Assembly: GCA_900755985.1 (NCBI GenBank)
Contig: CAAEIL010000129.1
Coordinates: forward strand, 1 to 5,387
DNA: 5,387 bases
Direction: 5' to 3'
Source of the DNA: Bacteroidales bacterium
GTDB taxonomy: Bacteria; Bacteroidota; Bacteroidia; Bacteroidales; Muribaculaceae
Shown here: one piece after another, positions 1-4,345 of the stretch
Layout of the letters: each line of letters opens with the position of its first letter
Position numbering within the stretch: position 1 is the first letter of the stretch
Program-made: the position numbers and the translations under genes
The notes under the pieces: generated by a model
Database searches by the model: none
The model's input: the letters and a program-made list of their open reading frames with translations, nothing else
Told to the model about the DNA's origin: nothing

Positions 1-418
1 AGTTCCGGGGTGTGGGGGACATTAAATTCTTTATGTTCAGACTGGCTAAACTATACGCCTGACACGAGTGCGCTACCCACCGAGAAAATCCGCTGACCCC
101 CAACAGGGGATGCGTTTTCATAGTCGCATAAAAAACACCGGCCTATTCTCACGAACGAACCGATGGTCACACTTTTTATCTATAATATTGGTGAAAATAA
201 AATAATAATTAGGAGCTATTGGGATATTGAAACTAATCTTTGGTTTTGGAGTGAGACCGATGGATGCCGGAAAATAAGCTTATCGACGCCAAGAGGGCGC
301 GAATCAGCTACTTCCGTCATTATGGCATTGCCTTATGGAGGACAGTATCAGTCATAAAAAAGTTTTCTTTGTTGCTGTCGGGTTAGGGGACAGCGATGCT
401 GATTGCTTTTATGAAGGG
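1..418. other. Unexplained gene-poor stretch
   Basis: I see no recognisable gene here. A 64-codon frame on the plus strand (163-357) begins in AT-rich DNA and ends in a sequence I cannot match to any family. Its start has no A-rich leader of the kind used by the other genes, so I do not call it a gene. A second open frame starting at 264 is only 40 codons long. A small hairpin with CCCC/GGGG arms and an AACA loop lies at 98-109 and is followed by TTTT at 114-117. Base composition changes abruptly along the stretch, which suits decayed accessory DNA better than a conserved gene. Confidence 0.4.
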
Positions 419-547
419 TTAGCGATGTGAGTTTACTATCAATTTGGTTACGGTACGGACTAAGTCCGACCCTCTTGGCGGTACGTCTTGTCGGTCACTG
501 AGGTCTGTATGCCTAATGAGGGACACCTCACCCCATGGGCGTACCAT
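419..547 (-). CDS. Possible small ORF, 42 aa, function unknown
   Basis: I do not recognise this product. The frame begins MVRPWGEVSL, ends NSHR, and is rich in charged residues with no signal peptide or membrane segment. The reason to list it is position: its ATG lies 22 bp downstream of a good TAATTTTG element, with an A-rich leader (AGAAAAAAGC) between them, as expected for a Bacteroidales gene. Against it are its short length and the many short inverted repeats inside it, for example CGGAC-TAA-GTCCG and GAGG-GACA-CCTC on the plus strand. These could instead mean that the transcript is a structured RNA. It may be chance. Confidence 0.2.
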   Translation of the reverse strand: MVRPWGEVSLIRHTDLSDRQDVPPRGSDLVRTVTKLIVNSHR

Positions 548-568
548 TAATTTGCTTTTTTCTGAATG

Positions 569-576
569 CAAAATTA
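569..576 (-). promoter_or_regulatory. Candidate -7 promoter element (TAATTTTG)
   Basis: The minus strand reads TAATTTTG followed by CATTCAG. This matches the Bacteroidetes sigma -7 consensus TAnnTTTG and is identical to the element in front of both Y RNA genes. No clear TTTG -33 element is present; only a T-run lies at about the right distance. It would drive transcription leftward into 419-547. A near-matching TAATTTGC on the opposite side (548-555) forms an imperfect inverted repeat with it, so the site could also be just a palindrome. Confidence 0.35.
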
Positions 577-746
577 TAAAATACCTGAAAAAACGAGAAT
601 GTGTAGTGTGTTAAAAAATGTTAGCACATCCGGTTTTCCCCTTTTGCAATATCGGTATTATTCTTCAGGAACGTATAGATACGGCTTTCTTTCCGGTGAT
701 GGGACTTATAAGCTAAGTCGCAAGGATGCAGGACTATGGCCTGTGA
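577..746. other. Unexplained stretch
   Basis: Nothing recognised. A plus-strand 89-codon frame (566-835) crosses this stretch, but its last third runs antisense to a recognisable protein remnant, and its first part matches no family I know. I regard it as chance. Confidence 0.35.
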
Positions 747-989
747 TCAGACTGTGGGCATCAGGAATTTCCAAAGCGGTTGCACACGGATTGTCAGACC
801 GTCGTACTGCAAGGTCTCTTCGCTCTCAAACGTGATTATACGACAGTCTTTACACCCGGTTGCCTCCGAGGCCACTTTGAGTTCCCGTAGTTCGCGCTTG
901 TGTGTCTCGGGATCATAAATTGACTAACATACCTGTATCAACGATTCGATAACTTGAAAGAATTTTTTCTTCTCATATGGCAAACGCAT
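747..989 (-). pseudogene. C-terminal remnant of a DUF4143-type AAA ATPase, with in-frame stop
   Basis: Read on the minus strand, the frame gives ...FFQVIESLIQVC, then TAG (924-926), then SIYDPETHKRELRELKVA and 40 more residues, ending VQPLWKFLMPTV and TGA (747-749). The order 'LIQVC - D-P-T-RE-L - IIT - E - I-V-P-WK' is that of the C-terminal PD-(D/E)XK-like DUF4143 region of a common family of bacterial ATPases (AAA domain plus DUF4143). In intact members the position after LIQVC is usually aromatic, so TAC/TAT to TAG is a simple explanation. Upstream, another stop (993-995) closes the frame and nothing like the ATPase domain is present, so at least 80% of the usual ~400-residue protein is missing. 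No Met follows the TAG until four residues from the end, so no useful product is expected. It lies on the same strand as the Ro60 gene, downstream of that gene's terminator. Family assignment is from remembered motif order, not a search. Confidence 0.72.
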
Positions 990-995
990 GAATTA

Positions 996-1014
996 TTTCC
1001 GGATTTTTCGGAAA
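996..1014. repeat. Small hairpin TTTCCG/CGGAAA
   Basis: A 6-bp inverted repeat with a GATTTTT loop lies between the Ro60 terminator and the ATPase remnant. On the minus strand it has no good U-run after it. It could be a backup terminator or chance. Confidence 0.3.
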
Positions 1015-1036
1015 TGTGTCGGTGTGCATAAAAGAT

Positions 1037-1068
1037 GAGGCGTTGTACCGGTGAGTGTACAACGCCTC
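1037..1068 (-). terminator. Terminator of the Ro60/TROVE gene
   Basis: A perfect 12-bp inverted repeat (GAGGCGTTGTAC / GTACAACGCCTC) with an 8-nt loop begins 55 bp past the Ro60 stop codon. On the minus strand the stem is followed by ATCTTTTATG, a modest U-run starting 3 nt after the stem. This is the strongest hairpin in the window and sits where a Rho-independent terminator for the leftward Ro60 transcript is expected. Confidence 0.75.
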
Positions 1069-1122
1069 GGGCGTGTGTGATACAGTTGTCAGCAACAGCC
1101 GACACGGCGTGCCGGGTTGTGT

Positions 1123-2796
1123 TCAGATTTCGACGGCTTCGATTTCTTTGATGATGGCGTCCCAGCCTTTGCACTGCGAGGATATGGTGTTGAAAATCGA
1201 TGTCGACCAGCCGGCAATGTTGAGGATGCGTTGTTTGGGGTCGAAAACGCTTGTTCCACCGTACTGGCGCAAATTGACGACTATGATGTTGGCTAAGGGA
1301 TTGATTTTGCGGAACTTTTTGAAAAGTTCATGAAAATGTTCGGAACAGTCTTTGGACTCAGAGCCATACCATGGGGTGAAGCGGTCTCCCCGACCAATCT
1401 GGCAGTCGGAGAATATAACGACGTTGTCGATTTTTTTGCCCGATTTGACGGCGTTTCTGAAGAAGGTGTAGATACCGGTCTCAGTAGCGCCGCCGCATTT
1501 GGTGCCAATGTCGAAGCTCTTGCGGTTGAAGTCGAGCATACGCATTTTGCGATCGATAGGAACGTTGATGAGGCGGTCGCCGAAGAGTCCGAGATAGACG
1601 TCGTCCTGATTCCATGCAATCATTGAGGCAAAGAGGTTGCCAATCATAGCAGTCGAGGTCTTGCTGAAGGCGCTTACGCGCGAGTTTCCGCCGTCGTCGC
1701 CGCGGCACGAGCCCGAGTGGTCGTTGAGTATGGCCACGTTGCCCGAAAGGCGGGGAATATTGCGGCACGAAATCTGGAGTGCCGTCTCGATGGAGTCGAG
1801 AAGCTTCTCTTTCAATACCTTGAACTTGTGGGACGATATTTTGGCAATAGGGGTCATTTCGCTCTCGAAGACGATGCCTGACGAGTCTATTGCCTCACGC
1901 GGATTCTCGACTTTCTCAATTTCCTCGTAGGCCGAAGCAAAGCGGAAGGGGAGGAGTCGCGAGCCAAGAATCTTCTCGGGAATGGTGAGCTGAGCGCAAG
2001 CCTCGTCAACTTTGTCGGGGGCATAGAGGAGTATTGTACGGAGGTTGCGCAAGAGGTTCATTATGGGCATGCCCTTGGGGTTGGCCAAAATAGAGGAAAT
2101 GGCTTCGTGCTTGGCCTCGGCTTTTTCGGCTATGGTGGCATCTTTTTTGTTCTGTCCGGCGCGTGTCATTTCGACCTCTAACTTCTTGGCGTCGTAGAGA
2201 CCTTCGAGCGATTCGCCGTGAACGAGACGTCGGTAAGCCTCGGCATTTTTCTCATTGGCCTTGGGGTGGAAAAGGCGCACAAGGTCAATTAAAGAGATTT
2301 CGCGGCGGCGCATTTTGTATTTGTCAATGAGGTAGGGGTCAAGACTCTCGAGACGGGCGCGGAATCCGCGTTTGATGCCATTGGGGATAGCTTTGATTTC
2401 GGTGAGTTTCATGTCATAGAGAAAGGCGTAAGCGGCGACAATCTCGGACATATCGTCGGGACGGACAGCAATCTTGCGGTAGAATTCGGAGCTTTCTTTC
2501 ATGCCGCTGAGGCGGATAGCCAAAGAAGCGGCCAAAAGATGGGTCACAGAGCGGAGGTTGCCCTGGTTGCGGGCATAGAGAGCGAGCTTGGCGACAAAGA
2601 TGGGGTCGCATTTTTCGACCAGACCGAGTATACGTTCGACGGTCTCATTCTCTTTTTCATAGTATCCGTCCTGGAGAAATGTTGTCAAAACCGAGGACAC
2701 AAGCTCTTCGCGGGAGCTGAGAGCGTAAGCCTTTTCGCCCATAAAATTGGTCTCGGTGGGCTCGGCTTTCTTTTTGAATAAATTGAATTTTGCCAT
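1123..2796 (-). CDS. Ro60-like TROVE domain protein (bacterial Ro, Rsr)
   Basis: This 557-residue protein is a bacterial ortholog of the Ro60 autoantigen, a ring-shaped cytoplasmic RNA-binding protein that works with Y RNAs in RNA quality control and decay. Residues about 20-345 form the alpha-helical TROVE region: FVAKLALYARNQGNLRS and THLLAASLA (68-93) and GMPIMNLLRNLRTIL (242-256) are typical HEAT-like repeat segments. From about 350 a von Willebrand A-like domain follows. It has an intact metal-site pattern: D359-x-S361-x-S363 in LNDHSGSCRG, Thr in GGATET (438/440), and D464 in IFSDCQIG. The length is close to human Ro60 (538 aa). The start is supported by the A-rich leader (TGTAAAA) just before ATG and by the lack of any upstream in-frame extension. 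There is no signal peptide. Two tRNA-like Y RNA candidates lie directly upstream on the same strand, the nearer ending about 49 nt before the ATG; no separate TAnnTTTG element is visible in that gap. In Deinococcus the equivalent protein is called Rsr. I am sure of the family; the partner and substrate here are inferred. Confidence 0.95.
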   Translation of the reverse strand: MAKFNLFKKKAEPTETNFMGEKAYALSSREELVSSVLTTFLQDGYYEKENETVERILGLVEKCDPIFVAKLALYARNQGNLRSVTHLLAASLAIRLSGMKESSEFYRKIAVRPDDMSEIVAAYAFLYDMKLTEIKAIPNGIKRGFRARLESLDPYLIDKYKMRRREISLIDLVRLFHPKANEKNAEAYRRLVHGESLEGLYDAKKLEVEMTRAGQNKKDATIAEKAEAKHEAISSILANPKGMPIMNLLRNLRTILLYAPDKVDEACAQLTIPEKILGSRLLPFRFASAYEEIEKVENPREAIDSSGIVFESEMTPIAKISSHKFKVLKEKLLDSIETALQISCRNIPRLSGNVAILNDHSGSCRGDDGGNSRVSAFSKTSTAMIGNLFASMIAWNQDDVYLGLFGDRLINVPIDRKMRMLDFNRKSFDIGTKCGGATETGIYTFFRNAVKSGKKIDNVVIFSDCQIGRGDRFTPWYGSESKDCSEHFHELFKKFRKINPLANIIVVNLRQYGGTSVFDPKQRILNIAGWSTSIFNTISSQCKGWDAIIKEIEAVEI

Positions 2797-2845
2797 TTTT
2801 ACACTGTTTTAAGTTTGAAATTAAAAAGAAAATTAAATGACGTCG

Positions 2846-2977
2846 TGGCATGGGGTGGAGTCGAACCACCAACTCGTCGCCTGATCGAAGTATCTCTTTG
2901 GACCGCTGTCCGCTGCAAGAGCGGAAGAATAATTTCTAAGAGAAATTTTTCGCGTTTTACCATTAAACTACCATGCC
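2846..2977 (-). ncRNA. tRNA-mimicking Y RNA candidate, copy 1 (YrlA-like)
   Basis: On the minus strand this unit opens with GGCATGG and closes with CCATGCC plus a discriminator A: a perfect 7-bp acceptor stem. TA (positions 8-9) and a canonical D arm follow (GTTT-AATGGTA-AAAC, 2954-2968). Just before the 3' acceptor strand is a perfect 5-bp T arm with the loop TTCGACT (2854-2870). Between D and T arms a normal tRNA has about 23 nt; here there are 83 (2871-2953) and no plausible anticodon loop. That insert can fold as CGAA/TTCG (2949-2952 with 2886-2889, in the place of the anticodon stem), then TCTCTT/AAGAGA, then a 6-bp hairpin TCCGCT-CTTGC-AGCGGA (2909-2925). It contains GGTCCAAAG, like the GGUCCGAAG of human Y RNA. 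It lies directly upstream of the Ro60 gene, where bacterial Y RNAs are usually found. No CCA is encoded. A true tRNA with an intron is the main alternative, but the CCA-less, anticodon-less form and the neighbour favour a Y RNA. The ends are set from the acceptor stem; the primary transcript is probably longer. Confidence 0.85.
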
Positions 2978-2993
2978 TTGTTGGTTTACGATG

Positions 2994-3027
2994 CAAAATT
3001 ATGATGCCGGTGCGACATCTATTGTCG
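2994..3027 (-). promoter_or_regulatory. Promoter and inverted repeat of Y RNA copy 1
   Basis: The -7 element TAATTTTG (2994-3001) matches the Bacteroidetes consensus TAnnTTTG. It places the start of transcription about 10 nt before the acceptor stem, giving a short pre-tRNA-like 5' leader. The TTTG -33 element is missing. In its place lies an inverted repeat CGACA-N5-TGTCG (3013-3027), conserved in the other copy. It is a good candidate operator or activator site, though its protein is unknown. Confidence 0.65.
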
Positions 3028-3060
3028 TAGTGAATTTTTTTTGAAAATATTTTTGAGGTC

Positions 3061-3082
3061 GGGATTTTGATAATCCCTTTTT
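3061..3082 (+). terminator. Possible plus-strand terminator
   Basis: A 6-bp stem GGGATT/AATCCC with a TTGAT loop is followed directly by TTTTT on the plus strand. No plus-strand gene reaches it, so it would only stop antisense or stray transcripts. The shape is right but the role is unclear. Confidence 0.35.
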
Positions 3083-3277
3083 GGCGCTCGGCGTTTTTTT
3101 ACGCCGACGGATTCGTTGTCGAAAGAAATCCCGAAACACTGTCAGCCTCGAAATGAGAGACGAAGAAAGATTTCGGGTGAAGTGCGTGTTTTTCAAAGTA
3201 TTGTTTTACTACTGATATTCTGTTGCAATATTTCAAATGTCTCTTGTGCGAAGCGTCGATATATCTACGCTTTAGAG

Positions 3278-3294
3278 CCCGATTGAGTATCGGG
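3278..3294 (-). terminator. Hairpin just past Y RNA copy 2
   Basis: A 6-bp stem CCCGAT/ATCGGG with a 5-nt loop lies 10 nt beyond the 3' end of Y RNA copy 2. It has no U-run on the minus strand (CTCTAAAGCG follows), so termination is only a guess; it could be a processing or stability element of the 3' trailer. Confidence 0.35.
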
Positions 3295-3304
3295 GTGTTT
3301 GTCG

Positions 3305-3435
3305 TGGCATGGGGTGGAGTCGAACCACCAACTCGTCGCCTAATCGAAGAAACTCTTTGGACCGCTGTCCGCTGCAAGAGCGGAAGAATAATTTCAAAGA
3401 GATATTTTCGCGTTTTACCATTAAACTACCATGCC
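3305..3435 (-). ncRNA. tRNA-mimicking Y RNA candidate, copy 2 (YrlA-like)
   Basis: This copy has the same plan as copy 1: acceptor stem GGCATGG/CCATGCC with discriminator A, D arm at 3412-3426, T arm at 3313-3329 and an 82-nt insert in place of the anticodon arm (3330-3411). Compared with copy 1 the insert has a one-base deletion and about five substitutions. CGAA/TTCG (3407-3410 with 3345-3348) and the TCCGCT/AGCGGA hairpin (3368-3384) are unchanged. The middle stem changes to CTCTTTG/CAAAGAG (3395-3401 with 3353-3359): one pair is lost and another gained, so seven Watson-Crick pairs remain. Changes that keep a helix support a functional RNA rather than a dead duplicate. It lies 508 bp upstream of the Ro60 start codon and downstream of the dehydrogenase gene. 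Confidence 0.83.
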
Positions 3436-3451
3436 TTGTTGGTTTACGATG

Positions 3452-3485
3452 CAAAATTATGATGCCACTCCGACACCTATTGTCG
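3452..3485 (-). promoter_or_regulatory. Promoter and inverted repeat of Y RNA copy 2
   Basis: The elements are those of copy 1: TAATTTTG (3452-3459) and the inverted repeat CGACA-N5-TGTCG (3471-3485), 11 bp apart. The 4-bp linker next to the repeat differs at three positions (GGTG versus ACTC on the plus strand) while the repeat arms and the -7 element are unchanged, which points to selection on both. Confidence 0.65.
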
Positions 3486-3533
3486 TAGTGACATCAAAAA
3501 TGCATTTTTTTGAAAAAAATTGAATTTTAGGGC

Positions 3534-3554
3534 AAAAAGTGTCTGCCGTGAGAC
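3534..3554 (-). terminator. Weak terminator of the dehydrogenase gene group
   Basis: A short GTCT/AGAC stem with a CACGGC loop begins at the dehydrogenase stop codon, followed after two bases by a run of five T on the minus strand. Two long T-rich stretches come next. The stem is only 4 bp, so this may be leaky and some transcription could enter Y RNA copy 2. Confidence 0.4.
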
Positions 3555-4291
3555 TATTTCAAGGCAATATGGCGCCACAGGGGGTCGGGAATCAGGCGCC
3601 ACAGTGCGCGGACTATGGCCCAGCGGGAGTCGACGACGACGCGTCTGCGGTGGTTGAGGATGGCGCGTTCGATAATCGGGGCTGCGTGGTCGACGCTCAT
3701 GAGCATGGGGTAGTTGTGCGTGGCTGTGTCGAGCAGCGGTGTGTCTATGAAGCCGGGCATAATCTCGGTGATGCGGACGTTGACATGCTGCTGGTGGGCA
3801 CGCTGGTCGATGGCCTGTAGATAGGTGCTCTGGTAGCGCTTGGAAGCGGAATATGTGGCCGAGATGCCTATGCCGCGTGTGGCGGCTATAGAGGTGATGA
3901 CTGCAATCTGTCCCGGTGTGACGTTGGCGGTCTGTTTGTAATATTTATATGAGTCGTTGACAATGCGGGTCATGCCCACGACGTTGGTCATGAGTGTGCG
4001 CAGGTCTTTTTCGGTGTCGAGTGTGGGATTGTTCCATCCGCAGCCGGCCGTGTACAGCATGACGTCCATGCCGTCGATGGTCTCGATAAGGTTATAGAAA
4101 TGTTGTGTGGCGTCCGGAGCAGTGACGTCGAGTTCGGTGTACTCTATGTTGTCGTCAAATCGGTCTTTTAGCCGGGCCATGGGTTCGGTGCGGCGAGCGG
4201 CCATGCCTACGCGCCAGCCTTGGCTTGCAAAATCTTCGGCGATGCGCAGTCCCAGTCCGGACGATGCGCCGATTATTATTATCTTTTTCAT
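3554..4291 (-). CDS. Short-chain dehydrogenase/reductase (SDR), NAD(P)-dependent
   Basis: A 245-residue cytoplasmic oxidoreductase of the classical SDR family, with the usual length of about 250 residues. The N-terminal Rossmann nucleotide site is G8-ASS-G12-L-G14. AARR at 31-34 after the second strand suggests NADP preference. D55 in ELDV is the adenine-contacting acidic residue. The catalytic tetrad is N103 (TNVVG), S134 (VITSIA), Y147 and K151 (YSASK). PGFIDTP at 179-185 is the usual segment after the active site. The NNAG motif is altered to YTAG (80-83). The substrate cannot be read from the sequence. The start is immediately before the first strand (MKKIIIIGAS), as usual for the family. 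It follows the DUF6048-type gene by 54 bp with no visible promoter between them, so the two are probably cotranscribed. I see no functional link to the Ro60 region. Confidence 0.93.
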   Translation of the reverse strand: MKKIIIIGASSGLGLRIAEDFASQGWRVGMAARRTEPMARLKDRFDDNIEYTELDVTAPDATQHFYNLIETIDGMDVMLYTAGCGWNNPTLDTEKDLRTLMTNVVGMTRIVNDSYKYYKQTANVTPGQIAVITSIAATRGIGISATYSASKRYQSTYLQAIDQRAHQQHVNVRITEIMPGFIDTPLLDTATHNYPMLMSVDHAAPIIERAILNHRRRVVVDSRWAIVRALWRLIPDPLWRHIALK

Positions 4292-4345
4292 GATAGGGGT
4301 GATTTTGTCGTTATTAGCCGGCGCGGTGTCGCTGAATGTGTGTTG

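Larger units (their letters stand above)
2842..3033 (-). repeat. Direct repeat unit A (Y RNA copy 1 with its promoter)
   Basis: About 192 bp are repeated at 3301-3491 in the same orientation with roughly ten substitutions and one single-base indel. The repeat covers the RNA gene, its leader, the -7 element and the inverted repeat. It stops just after GTAGTGA on the plus strand; the flanks share nothing obvious. Confidence 0.9.
3034..3300. other. Spacer between the two Y RNA genes, rich in hairpins
   Basis: I see no protein gene here. The spacer contains several inverted repeats: GGGATT-TTGAT-AATCCC followed by TTTTT on the plus strand (3061-3082), CGGCGT/ACGCCG (3089-3106), CCCGAAA/TTTCGGG enclosing a 34-nt structured interior (3130-3177), an imperfect 22-bp palindrome (3251-3272), and CCCGAT-TGAGT-ATCGGG (3278-3294). 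The last two lie just past the 3' end of Y RNA copy 2 on the minus strand and may end its transcript, although neither has a clear U-run. Confidence 0.5.
3301..3491 (-). repeat. Direct repeat unit B (Y RNA copy 2 with its promoter)
   Basis: This is the upstream partner of the repeat at 2842-3033, about 95% identical and 458-459 bp away. The tRNA-like arms (acceptor, D and T) and the leader are identical in the two copies. The changes fall in the inserted domain and in the short linker between the -7 element and the inverted repeat. Confidence 0.9.

Noticed and set aside
163..357. Plus-strand frame of 64 codons
   Set aside because: No A-rich leader, no promoter element, no recognised domain, and an abrupt change in composition inside the frame. 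Kept only as part of the unexplained region.
566..918. Plus-strand frames of 89 and 60 codons (566-835 and 736-918)
   Set aside because: Both run antisense to the recognisable DUF4143 remnant over much of their length, overlap each other, and match no family I know.
1293..1930. Several frames of 95-108 codons on both strands inside the Ro60 gene
   Set aside because: They overlap the strongly supported TROVE/vWA coding frame and have no independent support.
2846..3435. Two ordinary tRNA genes, or tRNAs with introns
   Set aside because: The D, T and acceptor parts fit, but no anticodon stem with a 7-nt loop and U33 can be found in the 82-83 nt insert. The Ro60 gene next door and the GGUCCAAAG motif favour Y RNA. 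This cannot be fully excluded without RNA data.
2815..3462. Plus-strand frames (2815-3030, 3223-3462) sharing the peptide VVAWGGVEPPTRRLIE
   Set aside because: The shared peptide is the antisense translation of the T arm and insert of the two Y RNA copies. It repeats because the RNA genes repeat, and no promoter or protein family supports it.
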